Shown here piece by piece: positions 41,098 to 54,618 of a DNA stretch of 64,000 nucleotides (its first letter is position 1; each line of letters opens with the position of its first letter). The position numbers and the translations under genes were made by a program. The notes under the pieces were generated by a model. It made no database searches. It was given only the letters and a program-made list of their open reading frames with translations, and had not been told where the DNA came from. This DNA comes from Selaginella moellendorffii. Lineage: Eukaryota > Streptophyta > Lycopodiopsida > Selaginellales > Selaginellaceae. The stretch spans positions 188,034-252,033 of the forward strand of contig NW_003314397.1 of the NCBI RefSeq assembly GCF_000143415.4, written 5' to 3'.

Positions 41098-42333
41098 ATG
41101 GCGCGATCGCGATGCGGCTGGCTGCTCGTCCTGGCGCTCCTCGTCTTCGCTGCCATCGCTTGCTTCCCAGGTGACACAGATCGGGGCCGGATTGGATCTG
41201 GCCGAATTTGACTCGAGAGAATTTCGTTTTGCAGCTCGATCCAGGGCCGAATTGGAGGAAGGGAGCGACGTGGATTCGTCGCCCGGGGCTGGCGAGGAGG
41301 TTGGAGTCGTGGACGAGGGCGTGATTGACGCATTCGATACCGTCGGCCCGGCGGCTGGAGTCGACACGGTCTACCACTTTCCAAACAATCCGCAAAAACG
41401 TGAAAGAGCTTGTTGAGATCCATGCCACGCTCCTCCGTGCTAACCATGGTGCTGTGGGATTTTTGCAGTAGTTCCTGCTGGAGCGACCGCCGAGATTCTC
41501 GTCGGGATCGGCAACACTGGTAAGCTACACACCCGGTTGGTTGGTTTCTCACTTGTTCTTTCCAGGGGACGCTGCTGTCAAAGTGAACTCCATCCGGGGA
41601 ACTCTTCACCTCCCGTTTGATCACAAGTACTTGGTCCAGAACTTCACTGTCCAGGTTTGAGAGTTGTTTCTACGTATCAATCATCCCCAGCGTTTTCCTG
41701 GAGCAGGAGTTTGGGAATGCAACCGTCCCTCCGGGCGTCCAGGCAACGTTTGCGTATCCCTTCACCGTGACCAAGTTCCTCCAGGTAAGTTTCGGATGTT
41801 TTCGCGATTGATTGGACTCCATGCTCGTTGCGCAGCCAGGGAGCTTCTCGCTGGTGGCGAGCGTGCTCTATGAAGTCGACGGTGACATCCACAAGACCGT
41901 CTTTTACAATGGCACTGTCGAGATCGTGGAGTCTGGTGGTTTCCTAAGCGGCGAGACGCTCTTCCTGGTCACGCTTGGGCTTGGCCTGATGGGACTTTTG
42001 TCTCTGTGGATCCACGGACAACTCCAACGTTTCTCAAAGGTAAGCAAAGCTATCTATCATCACTCTCGCTTAGCTCCGACTGGATGGATGCATCCATTCG
42101 TCGTGGTTTTTGGTTTCACCAGACGCGGAAGACAAAGGTGGTTGAGACGGGAACTCGGAACGCCGATGCAGCGAACAATGAATGGCTACAGGTCTCTCTT
42201 TTTCTTTCAGAGTTTGCGAAGAGTTTGCTAAGGCCATTGTTTTTCTTTTGTTTGATTTGCGCAGGGCACTGCATTCACCGCGAAAATATCCAAGAGCATC
42301 TCTCAACAAAGCAAGTCCAAGAAGAAGAAATAG
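41098..42333 (+). CDS. Translocon-associated protein subunit alpha (TRAP-alpha/SSR1)
   Basis: About eight short exons. The start yields a signal peptide (MARSRCGWLLVLALLVFAAI). An acidic lumenal part follows (RAELEEGSDVDSSPGAGEEV), then YHFPNNPQK, VVPAGATAEILVGIGNTG, VNSIRGTLHLPFDHKYLVQN, EFGNATVPPGVQATFAYPFT and SFSLVASVLYEVDGDIHKTV. A membrane helix (TLFLVTLGLGLMGLLSLWI) and a basic cytosolic tail ending SQQSKSKKKK complete the family pattern. TRAP assists protein translocation at the Sec61 channel of the ER. All traced splice sites keep frame; stop TAG at 42331-42333. Confidence 0.93.
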
Positions 42334-42440
42334 GATCATAAGTTAAACCACTTTTTTGTTTTGCAAGTTTTTTGGTCTCTCTAAAAAGGTCTAGAGTTTT
42401 TCCTGGAGGAAAGGCCTCTAGGGTTTGCTAAAGTGAGAGG

Positions 42441-43010
42441 ATGGGCGTGGTCAGGGAGGTTCTCAGGGCTGGCACTGGCGCGATTCCAAAGCCCGGCCAG
42501 AGTGTCACGGTGCATTGCACTGGCTATGGTGAGTGAAGGCGCTCAGCTATAGCTCTGATTCATTCCAATCTACTGCTGCTTGTCCAGGCAAAAACAGGGA
42601 TCTCAACCAAAAGTTTTGGAGGTGAGTGTGCTCTAGCTCTAGCTCTAGCTTTGTCTCACTCTCCATCCAGCACCAAGGACCCTGGACAGAAACCCTTTCA
42701 GTTCAAGATTGGACAGGGAAGTGTGATCAAAGGTTCTCGGATCTATCCAGAAAAATGCTTTTGTTTCTCAGTTGTCTTTGCTCTTCATTCCAGGGTGGGA
42801 CGAAGGTGTCATGGCAATGCAACTGGGAGAAATCGCTCGGCTCAAGGTAAGCTTTTTCTATTTCCTGTCGATTTCACTGGCAGTAATGAGGCTTCTTTGT
42901 TGCTCCAGTGCACTCCGGACTATGCTTACGGGAAGGATGGATTCCCTGCGTGGGGCATTGAACCAAATTCCGAACTTGTTTTCGAGATCGAAGTTCTTAG
43001 CCTTGGTTGA
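42441..43010 (+). CDS. FKBP12: FKBP12-type peptidyl-prolyl isomerase
   Basis: Five exons encoding ~112 residues: MGVVREVLRAGTGAIPKPGQ, VTVHCTGYG, KFWSTKDPGQKPFQFKIGQG, VIKGWDEGVMAMQLGEIARL, PDYAYGKDGFPAWGIEPNSE and a final VFEIEVLSLG. Catalytic-pocket residues (Y, F, D of the KFW..KDP..PF region; GQGSVIKGWDEG; YAYG) are present. It is a single-domain FKBP that assists proline isomerisation and, in yeast and animals, mediates rapamycin action on TOR. A telo-box lies 15-22 bp before the ATG (42419-42426). Confidence 0.96.
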
Positions 43011-43278
43011 GAGAGTTGCCGTACCATACAAGATAGACAGTGAATGCCATGCTGCTTGAAATCTAATCGTGATCGCTTTCATCACTAAAGTAGCCGCTGC
43101 TCTTTCTCGGCCCCTTTGAAACACAAGCAAACCAAAGCGTCAGTAGGAAAGCAAGAGAAGAAAAAATGAGACCTTGAGTCCTCGTGATGGCTGTTTTTGA
43201 GTGTGTTGCGTATCAAATGTATTCCTGCAAAAACCCAGCATCATCATCTCTGGGACGCTGTTTGTCAAAAGCAAAGCT

Positions 43279-44218
43279 CTACCTCGTGTCCACAATTGAC
43301 GCCCAGCCTTCAGGTGCTGGAGCTTCTTCTTGTTCTTCTCCTTCTTCGTCCTCGCTGCACAAATCCATTCAAGCAGAGACACAGAAAAGATTTGCAAACC
43401 TCTCAGCCGGATCGTCCACCGGTTGCGTTACGTCCTTTTGTCCCCGACGCTGCTTCTTGGGACAAGGCCGCTCCCTGAAAAGCTGCGCGAATGAAACGCA
43501 TGTCACAGAGCAAACTTTACGAGCAAAACTCCACCTTGTTCTTTGGACACTCGTACGAGAGATGGCCATCCTCGCCACACTCGTAGCACCGGCTCTTGTC
43601 CTTGTAAACCTGGCGGACACAAACAAGCGGGAGAGATGATCAATCCAAGCAAGCCCGAGCGAGAAAAAAGATGGTCTTCCTTTGTTCTACCTTGCGACGG
43701 ATAAACTCTCGAGCCCGGCCATTGTCTTGCGCAATGGAAACTTTCAAGGTTCTCTTGTTGAGCACCACTCCATCCATGGCCTTCACCTGGGAAACGCAAT
43801 GCGCTGGTTAGCAGAGCTTCCATCTCCTCCATTCACAAGCTCTCACCGCTTTCTCGGCATCCTCTCGCGCAGTGAACAAGATAAATGCCACTCCTTTGCT
43901 CTGCCGCGTTACCCTGTCCTTCATCACCGTCACCCTGGATCGCGAGCTCGTGAGCAAAATCCCCTCGCAAGATCGCAAGGAAATACCTGCTTACTTGCCT
44001 ACTTTGCCCATTTTGCTGAAGATCGTGTAGAGATCGCTGTTGGTGAGCGAGAAATCGAGATTGCTCACATACACGGTGGATTTGGATGGAACCAGACCCC
44101 CGCTGCCTTGTTTGCCCCTCTTCTTGTGCTGCGCGTCGCGCGTGGATGTGGATTCCTCCTCCTCCTCCCAGTCGTCATCGTCATCGCTCACACCCCTGGG
44201 AAACCCAGACGCGGCCAT
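43279..44218 (-). CDS. U11/U12 snRNP 31 kDa protein (minor spliceosome; ZCRB1 homologue)
   Basis: Exons on the minus strand from ATG 44218 ([20 protein letters not shown]). An RRM follows: [40 protein letters not shown] and [20 protein letters not shown]. Then [20 protein letters not shown] with a CCHC knuckle [14 protein letters not shown]. The acidic C-terminus reads [22 protein letters not shown] with TAG at 43279-43281. The protein is a component of the U11/U12 di-snRNP that recognises U12-type introns. The last TAG overlaps a possible donor; splicing to an acceptor near 43228 would extend the protein by about 30 residues to a stop at 43140. Confidence 0.92.
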
Positions 44219-44317
44219 GAAGAACCCTAACAAGTGTAGGACTAGCGATTAAGTACTTATTTCTATACATTAATCAATCAATCAAAACTCCAAGGTATGC
44301 GCTGCGAGGAAAGATCA

Positions 44318-45675
44318 TCAAAGTCCACCCATGCGTCGGTTGAAAAGAATGTGGCTGGTGTTCGCGACGGGAGTCAATCCGGGAAGATCGCGGATGTTCT
44401 TGTTCTTGGGATCAACAACCTGCCATCGAAAGAAATCTCGTTTGAGCGCTCCTGGAAACAAAGAGAATGGACTTTACCTTGACGACGATCACGGCAATGA
44501 CACCCACGACAATGAGGAACAGGAAGAACAGTATGCATCTATCTGTGGCAAGCTGCAAAACAAGAAATGGACCCTCCACCAGTGTAAGGAGCAAAGATAC
44601 TAGTTGCAAAGCAAAAGAGTTTACCTGTCTGCCAATCTCCTTGACGAGTTGAGACGCCTTTTTGATGGAGAATTGGATGTTGTCTAGCTCATTCACGATC
44701 CTGCCCATTTGCTCCGTCTGTAAAACCAATCACTCGTCTGTAAGTGCCCCCGAAAGAGAAAAATGCTTACTTGTCCTTTGAGCGTAAGAGCTGTTTGAGC
44801 GCCGACGTTGATGGTGTCCTCGACCACCTGTGAAAGATATATGAAATCGCAGGGAGTCACAAAGCGACGCATCTATCGGACCTTTTTGGAGCGCTCGATC
44901 GTCTGATCCGTCTCGTCCATGGTTTTCTTCCCGGCGTCCATGAGTTGCTGGTTTGACATTGCTGCAAAACGAAGAGCAAAGAGCTTAGAGAACCAAGCGA
45001 GGCAAGCCGCGACTTACTGGACGCCATCTTCACGTTTGGATCCGTGAGGTCAGTGCGAGCACCTTCGGCACTGCCACCTTCCATCAACTCTGCCTTTTTG
45101 TTTCCCAGCGAGCTCGTGTACCTGGGTGAAAACCAAGAGAAAAAAAAAAGAACTTGTGAGACACCGGCATGGTGGAGGAATGCACACACAAGAACTCACG
45201 TTTTGCGCAGGGCCACATACGAGTTGAGCTCCTTGATCTGCAAGAGACACCATCCTAGCGATGAGATCGATCGCTCGAAGAATCTCCATGGCCTCCTAGC
45301 ATGGAACTTACCAGTGACTGCTTCTTTTCATTCAGCTGCTTTGTCAAATCCGGTGGGTTCCTCGACTCCTCCTCCTTGATCTCTCTATCAAACTCCTTGA
45401 TGAGCCTGCATTGAAACTTTAGCGTCTCGAGCACAGCCAGGCGAAACCGACCTCTTGCACTCGCGCATCTTGGCGGTGAGCTCCTCCAGATGCTTGCTCT
45501 GCCGGGCAGGCTCCTTGATCTTGTCCATCTTCTGGAAGCCGGATCTGCATTTTGGCCAGTGAGAAATTTCTAGAGATTATCTAGAGCGAGCGAGCAGGGG
45601 GACTTACGAGAGAGCCCGGAAGAGATCCTTGAGCTGGCCATCGAGATCTGCCAATGCCGGGCTGAGCTCGGCCAT
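44318..45675 (-). CDS. NPSN: Novel plant SNARE (NPSN, Qb-SNARE)
   Basis: Many small exons from ATG 45675: MAELSPALADLDGQLKDLFR, then SGFQKMDKIKEPARQSKHLE, LTAKMRECKRLIKEFDREIK, SRNPPDLTKQLNEKKQSL and LNSYVALRKTYTSSLGNKKA. The SNARE helix (MDETDQTIERSKKVVEDTIN VGAQTALTLKGQTEQM GRIVNELDNIQFSIKKAS) has Gln at the zero layer. A tail anchor (CILFFLFLIVVGVIAVIVVK) precedes the cytosol-distal end DPKNKNIRDLPGLTP. NPSN SNAREs act at the plasma membrane and cell plate. Stop TGA at 44318-44320. The upstream region contains a telo-box (45731-45738) in the 286-bp divergent spacer shared with RBX1. Confidence 0.93.
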
Positions 45676-45961
45676 CGTCTGGCGCCCAAACTTGATAGAT
45701 CCCCCAAACAGCCTAATGCCTCATCCACCCAAACCCTAGGCGATGGATCGATGGATTTCCAGCAGCAGAGCAAGATCGCTGTGTCACAGGACTAGCGCAA
45801 GAGAGCATCCATCGCGAATTCGCTGCTGCCCCTTCCTTCCATTCCCGGCCCAAGATTTCCACTCCCCCTTTGGCCAGGCCTAGAAGAATATGCCGGGTAT
45901 CGTAATCGCGAGTTAGGGTTCTTACCCGAGCACTGCCTAGGTTTAGCGCGCTGCGTTTGCC

Positions 45962-48900
<2,939 letters not shown>

Positions 48901-49072
48901 TGTCGTCGAGCCGCAAGCGCCTAAACCCTAGCTTCACAGGAAAACCCTAAAAGAGAACAGTTTGAAACGTGAGGTTTTTATATCAAACCAAAACATTACA
49001 TGATCGTCAAAATTATATAGAATGTGGATCTTCTCTTTCGCCACGTTTTGGCAAATTTTATGGTCAGCGATC

Positions 49073-51023
49073 TTAGAGATCCTCCGCTGGCTTGAGAGCT
49101 GGATAGAGTACTACTTCCTGTGCAAGCAAGCAAGAAATTCAGCACAGAACTACCGAGGAAAGAAAACGAACAGCAATAAAAACACTACCTTGATGTCCAC
49201 TGAATCTGTTAGCAGCATCACCAAGCGATCGATTCCACAGGCCCAGCCCGAGCACGGCGGGAGGCCATACTCCAAGAGTGTGTGTAGTTCACTGTTCTCT
49301 TGCGCTTCCGCGGGATCCCTGCACTGGGTGAATCCACTCACCAGCTGCGAAAAACGAAGTCAAATTTTCGGAGTTGAGTGAAGTGAAGCTCACCTGACTC
49401 TTGCTGACAAAGAGCTTGAAGTGCTCCGCAAGAAGTGGCGTGGAGCTGTGCGTTTTCGCAAATGGAGTGCTCCTCTTGGGGTAGTCGACAATGAAAGTCG
49501 GGGACACGCTTGTTGCCTCCAGGAAATGGCCCGCTAGCTGCAACACGAACTCAAACATTAGGCCTTGCAAACAAGACATGCTAGAATACCGAAGACAAGA
49601 GGTTCGCTGTTGAGAGAGGCGGCGGACATGCCACGCCCTTGGAAGAGCACGTCTCTCTTAAGAATTCATTGGCCTGCTCCGACGCAAGGTCCTCTGGAAA
49701 CTTGAGGCCCAGTGCCTCTTCAAGGCCTTTCACCACCTCCACCCTCCTAGAAAGCATATAATGAGACGAGCCAAAGACGAGGAGGAGCTCACCTGAATGG
49801 AGGAGTGAAGTCGATCACAACAGGAGGGCTGTCGTAGCCGTCGGAATGGTAATAGACTTTGTATCCGCCAGTGATCTTCATAACCAATCCTAGACAGAAC
49901 AGTTGTCCGTCACGAAATAAGAGAGCTCGGGTGTTTACCTGAAAGCAGCTTCTCGGTCATCTCCATCAAGTCCTTGTAGTCGGCATATGCTTTATACATC
50001 TCGCAAGTAGTGAACTCGGGGTTGTGTGTCCGGCTCATTTCTTCGTTGCGGAACTGCTTGCCAATCTCGTACACGCCAAAAAAGTTGGACACAATCAGCT
50101 GCAGCAGCTGATCCGACGAGACCCGAAGAACCATGTCCAGGTTTAGTTGGTTGTGATGCGTCTTGAAACCGTTCGCGACACTTCTTTGCTCGAGAACCCC
50201 AGTGTTCACCTGCATCTCGATCGTTACCACGCCGCAAAGAAGCTCCTCCCGATCAAAGTTTACCTCTGTAACGCCACTAGTTTCCATGTAAGTCCGAATG
50301 TAGTTCACGGCCTCGGTTCGGGCAGCAAACACGGACTTGATGTCCGGGTTGACAATCAAGTCGAGAACCCGGTTCCTGTACCTTTCTTCCTACAAGAGGG
50401 AATAGCTGGTTTTACTGACGGCTGACTACTATACGAGAGAAGACGAACCTGATCACTCAGCACATATGCGCTTGGATCTCGTGCTTTCCCCGGCCTCCAA
50501 GACTCTTGCTCCGTGTGGCTATCACCCTCGCGTTCTGGCAAAGTGCGTAGGCAAGGAGCCAACAAGCACAACTTCTCCACGGAAATCCCCAGCTCGCCAT
50601 GACACGCCGAGGCAAAACCCGAAACACCAACAATATCACCCCGCTCGATCTCAGCTCCGAGTTTCGGCACTCTGGATAGATAGAAAGATCACATCAGTCA
50701 CTCACAGAAGAAGAACAAGAAACCTGGCGTGATCCACAAATGCTGGAAGCTTTCCCACGACCGACTCGAGCACGTAGCACGTCGAGTCGGGCTCGAGGCG
50801 TTTGTGCATTACCTTGCCTGGAACAATTTGCATTTGTCACAGAGACTACGAGCGGTGAAAATCCTGCTCTACCTGCGACGGAGACGAGGGTGTTGGAGCG
50901 CTGCCCAGCTTCCAGCTGCCCGAATTCGTCGTGGAACTGGGCCAAGGTCATCGACACCTCGAACTTGTGAGGATACGCATTGCCCAGGCTTTCCTCGAGA
51001 GAAGAAAGACGCTGGCTCCCCAT
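49073..51023 (-). CDS. Divergent LysRS-like paralogue (copy B), probably not aminoacylating
   Basis: Head-to-tail tandem duplicate of copy A with corresponding exon order, from ATG 51023 ([20 protein letters not shown]; no MEELDPTQYY leader). It keeps [100 protein letters not shown] and a final exon [14 protein letters not shown] with TAA at 49073-49075. It lacks the GGAAARPF element and the segment GDDEAMxxDEDF before motif 3, and motif 3 reads GWACGIDRL instead of GWGMGIDRL. The missing acidic segment carries Mg/ATP-binding residues in known LysRS, so catalysis is doubtful. The frame is nevertheless open through all exons, which argues for retained, changed function rather than a dead copy. 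Confidence 0.85.
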
Positions 51024-51045
51024 GGAGAATGCGCGGCGCCCACTA

Positions 51046-51058
51046 AAACCCTAACCCT
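51046..51058. promoter_or_regulatory. Telo-box pair in 78-bp divergent spacer
   Basis: AAACCCTAACCCT lies between the start codons of LysRS copy B (51023, minus) and the S-type PPR gene (51102, plus). In Arabidopsis such telo-boxes are enriched upstream of translation-related genes; function here is inferred. Confidence 0.5.
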
Positions 51059-51101
51059 TATCTTTGAATGGGTTCTATAGTAGAGAAAGTGGGTCAATGG
51101 C

Positions 51102-53399
51102 ATGAACCATGAGGTTCTAGTGCGGAGCATCCGCTCGCTAGCGAGCGCCAAAGATCTTCCTCGAGCGCGGCTACTCCACGCGCAAATCGGCAGCGCGCCG
51201 GGCAGATTTCTTGCCAATCTCCTCGTCCAGATGTATGGCAAATGCGGCGCCGTGGAAGAAGCCCAGCGGGTCTTCGATCAGATCCCCGATCCAAATGCCT
51301 TCTCGTGGAGCATCCTCATGGCGGCCTACGAGCAGAACGGCGATCTCCTCGCGAGCAAGCGTTGCTTCGATCGAATGACGCAGCGGGACGTCGTGTGCTG
51401 GAACGCGCTGATCTCCTGCTTGGATCGGATGGGCGACAATGTCTCTTGCCGCAAGGCCTTCGATCGGATGCCCCATCGCAGCCTCATCTCCTGGAACTCG
51501 ATGCTCACGTCGATCGCTGCGAATGGAGGAGGAGGCGACCTTGCGCAATCCTGGGAGATTTTCAATTCCATGCCCGAGAGGGACACCGTCGCGTGGAATT
51601 CGATGCTTGCGGCTCACACCACCTGCGGCGTCGATGGCGATCTGGGATCCGCGAAGAGCCTCTTCGATCGGATTCCTCGCAGGGACGTGATCTCTTGGAC
51701 GAGCCTCGTCCAGGTATGTGCCACAACCAGGCATTTTGATCTTGCTCACTCGGTCTACCAGAGAATTCCCCAGATCAACAGCATCACTCGCAACACAATG
51801 CTCCAGGCATTCTCGGATGACCAGAATCTCACAGCAGCGGTGGAGCTGTTCACATCCACGCCCGAGATCGACGTCGTATCGCGGACCACCATGATCCAGG
51901 CATTTGCCCAGAGTGGGCATCTGGATGATTCAAAGGCCCTCTTCGATTCCATGACCGATCGAAACGTGGTAACTTGGACCGCGATGCTGCTCGCCTTTTC
52001 GGATCACGGCCGATCGAATGACTCCCAGGTCGTGTTTGGAAGAATGCCCAAGCAAAATCTCGTGGCTGGGAACGCGCTCGTCAGCTCCCTCTCGCGAGCG
52101 GGCGATCTCACGGCTGCCAGGCTCGTGTTTGAGGATCTCCCAGAGCGCGATTCCATCTCCTGGAACACGCTGCTCATCGGCGCGGTAGAGGAGAGCTTCA
52201 GGATCGACGGTGGAGATTCAAATCCAGCTCGAATCGATGGCGCTAAGAAGCTCTTCCTCCTCATGCCCGCCCTCTCTCTCGTCTCCTGGAACGCGATGAT
52301 CTCCGCCTGTGCTCGATCGAATCGCGTCACAGAAGCCCAGACCCTTTTCGATCAGATGCCCGATCACGACACTGTCTCGCTCACCGCGATCTTCCAAGCT
52401 TATGCGCTGAATGGGCATCTCCAAGAAGCAAAGCGGATGTTCGACTCCACCACGCAAAGAGATTCCATCCTCTGGATGTGTATGGTCCGGGCGTATATCG
52501 AGGACGGCCAGATCCAGCGCGCACACGAGCTCTTCGACAGGATGGACGGACGAGATTCGTCGTGCTGGACATCGATGGTCCAGGCTCACGCCGTAGACGG
52601 CAATACGGAAGACTCCATAGCCATGCACGAGAGAATGCCGTACCACGGAAGGATCGCATCTACGTCGGTTCTGACGGCTTATTCCCAGGCCGGGAATCTC
52701 AGCTCCGCCAAGGCCGTGTTTGAAACCATGCAAGAAAGAGATATTGTCGCCTGGACCGCAATCCTTACGGCATATGCCCAAAGAGGGTATAACCTTGAGA
52801 CTTCTCAAACTTTCAAGATGATGCCCGAATGGAGCATCTTTCCTTTCAACGTCGCCGTATGTGGATATGCCCAAAACGGGCACATTGAAGATGCTAAGGA
52901 GCTCTTTGACAAGATGCCAGAACACAATCTAATCTCCTGGAACGCACTTCTTGCAGGATATGCCCAGAACGGGCATTGCGATTCGGCGATCGAGGCCTTC
53001 CGTGCGATGAACCTGGAGGGCGATGCAGCGCCGAATGACATCTCCCTCACGAATGTCTTGGCGGCCTGCGGCCACAAGGGCCTGCTGGAGATGAGCCGGG
53101 AGTGTTTTGTGTCGGTGAGCTCTGACTATGGATTGAAGCAGTGCAAAGAGCAGTATAGCTGTGTGGTTGATCTGCTGGGACGACTGGGAGAAATTGAGAT
53201 TGCCGAGGAGATTGTGAAGGCAATGCCATTTGTGGCTGATGATGTGGTGTGGGGCTCTGTGTTAGGTGCCTGTAGAACCCAAGAGGAGAATGGGATGAGA
53301 GCAGCAGTTCAAGCAGTGGATTGGATTGCACAACTCAATCCAGACAATGGCTCGTGTTACATCCTCTTAGCAAACATGTATGCTACGACTAATCCCTGA
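51102..53399 (+). CDS. PPR protein of tandem S-type repeats, short E-like end, no DYW
   Basis: Single-exon gene of 765 residues. It starts MNHEVLVRSIRSLASAKDLP, then LLVQMYGKCGAVEEAQRVFD. About 17-18 successive ~31-residue units follow with the S-type signature (DVVCWNALISCLDRMGDN; RNVVTWTAMLLAFSDHGRSN; HNLISWNALLAGYAQNGHCD). Next come a longer P/L unit (DAAPNDISLTNVLAACGHKG) and an S2 unit (YSCVVDLLGRLGEIEIAEEI). The protein ends in CYILLANMYATTNP, the very beginning of the E region, with TGA at 53397-53399. It therefore lacks E+ and DYW domains; either it works with a separate deaminase or was truncated at the 3' end. Repeat architecture strongly resembles the DYW gene at 3.9-6.9 kb. Organellar RNA target unknown. 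Confidence 0.93.
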   Translation: MNHEVLVRSIRSLASAKDLPRARLLHAQIGSAPGRFLANLLVQMYGKCGAVEEAQRVFDQIPDPNAFSWSILMAAYEQNGDLLASKRCFDRMTQRDVVCWNALISCLDRMGDNVSCRKAFDRMPHRSLISWNSMLTSIAANGGGGDLAQSWEIFNSMPERDTVAWNSMLAAHTTCGVDGDLGSAKSLFDRIPRRDVISWTSLVQVCATTRHFDLAHSVYQRIPQINSITRNTMLQAFSDDQNLTAAVELFTSTPEIDVVSRTTMIQAFAQSGHLDDSKALFDSMTDRNVVTWTAMLLAFSDHGRSNDSQVVFGRMPKQNLVAGNALVSSLSRAGDLTAARLVFEDLPERDSISWNTLLIGAVEESFRIDGGDSNPARIDGAKKLFLLMPALSLVSWNAMISACARSNRVTEAQTLFDQMPDHDTVSLTAIFQAYALNGHLQEAKRMFDSTTQRDSILWMCMVRAYIEDGQIQRAHELFDRMDGRDSSCWTSMVQAHAVDGNTEDSIAMHERMPYHGRIASTSVLTAYSQAGNLSSAKAVFETMQERDIVAWTAILTAYAQRGYNLETSQTFKMMPEWSIFPFNVAVCGYAQNGHIEDAKELFDKMPEHNLISWNALLAGYAQNGHCDSAIEAFRAMNLEGDAAPNDISLTNVLAACGHKGLLEMSRECFVSVSSDYGLKQCKEQYSCVVDLLGRLGEIEIAEEIVKAMPFVADDVVWGSVLGACRTQEENGMRAAVQAVDWIAQLNPDNGSCYILLANMYATTNP

Positions 53400-53608
53400 A
53401 GAGTCACGTAATTGTTTTAATTATTGCGAGCGTGATCCATTGCAATGCCATCGACACAGCTAATACCGTCTGATCGTGGTTCCCATAGCTCGCATACTGC
53501 AGCTCCAATTGATCAACCACATGCATTAAAATGCTTTGGCAGAGCTATTTTTTAATAACTAAATAAAGAGTTAGAGAGAGCTGAATGAATTAAAATCAAT
53601 ATCTCTGA

Positions 53609-53830
53609 TTAACTGGCAAAGCGCTTGTTGTTCGTGTCCACGAAGCCAGCCTCCACAACACCATTCTCGACGTAAACAAGCTCGCTCACCCAGGGATGCA
53701 TGTAAGCCAGGGCAGCACCCTTGGGCCCGAGATAGATCCGCGCCACGGACAGCCCCATGATATTGAGAGCCGGGAAAGTGGTGATGGATGGCTTGCATGA
53801 AGTTGAAGAGAGGATGAGGGTGTTTGTATC
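53609..53830 (-). pseudogene. Germin-like gene, N-terminal half (inverted relative to its C-terminal half)
   Basis: On the minus strand, from about 53800 to the TAA at 53609-53611, the sequence reads TFPALNIMGLSVARIYLGPK, then GAALAYMHPWVSELVYVENG and VVEAGFVDTNNKRFAS. This matches the germin-like consensus (FPALNTLGxSxARIDFAPGG; HTHPRAxE; GTLxVGFxxT). The metal-binding HxH motif is changed to YMH, so one manganese ligand is lost. Upstream is no clear signal peptide exon in frame. The cupin is cut after the first beta-strands. Confidence 0.7.
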
Positions 53831-54023
53831 AGTGTTGGTGCTGAGTCTTTGGAGGTGACTTGCAAGTATGGCTTACCTTTGATCAAATTGTGGCTTGGGT
53901 GTTTGTCTGTCTGACTTAAATTTAAGCCTTAATTCCATACCATGTTAATTGGTGGTATTTTCTTATTAAGCCACTGATATGCCAAATTCTGTTTAATGTT
54001 GTTTTGCTTATTAGTTGATGTAA

Positions 54024-54224
54024 GATATTCTAGGATTATTCCACACAAGATGTTTGCCAATGATTGTGATCCCGCAAGGTGTGCTCCAGTACGTGGTGCT
54101 CAACAGCCAGAATCCTTCCTTCCAGATATCATCATCTGCATTGTTTGGACCCAACTGGCCGGATGAAGTCCTGGAAGCGTCTTTCAGTCTCAACAGGACT
54201 GCCATCGATCCGCTGCACAATTAA
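54024..54224 (+). pseudogene. Germin-like gene, C-terminal half on the opposite strand
   Basis: On the plus strand the frame reads VIPQGVLQYVVLNSQNPSFQ, then ISSSALFGPNWPDEVLEASF and SLNRTAIDPLHN with TAA at 54222-54224. This resembles the second half of germins (FPRGLxHFQxNxG; SSQNPG; FGSNPPI; VLAKAFQV). The orientation is opposite to the N-terminal half 230 bp away. Together the two look like one gene split by an inversion. Confidence 0.65.
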
Positions 54225-54284
54225 TTTCAATAAAACACTAAGGGAGACGACTGCATGCATGCCCTGTCTCGCCCCGCACCTTGC

Positions 54285-54618
54285 ATAAATTGTATTAACA
54301 ATTTATACTTGAGCTTAGCGTGAGGAACTGCACCATACCCGAGCAGGGGTAAGTAGATCAGAGAGGGGATGTATCCTGGGGTGGCCCGCACGTTATTTTC
54401 TTTCCTTTGTTTAATCAGGCTGTATTAAGCACAACCGTTCTCAGCTCGAGCATGAGTTGTCTCTAGATGATGTCTATCGAGTTCAAGACCTCCCCGCATA
54501 TGTGCAGATAATTCATCTTTGAAAAATTACTGGATCTCCAAAACCAGCTTGTTTCGGAAGAAAAAAAGATACCATTATTCTCTATTCCTATCAAGTCTCA
54601 TATCCCTGTAGACTGGGA
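54285..54618. other. Intergenic, small perfect stem-loop
   Basis: ATAAATTGT-ATTA-ACAATTTAT at about 54287-54308 can form a 9-bp perfect stem. The rest of the stretch shows nothing recognisable. Confidence 0.35.
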
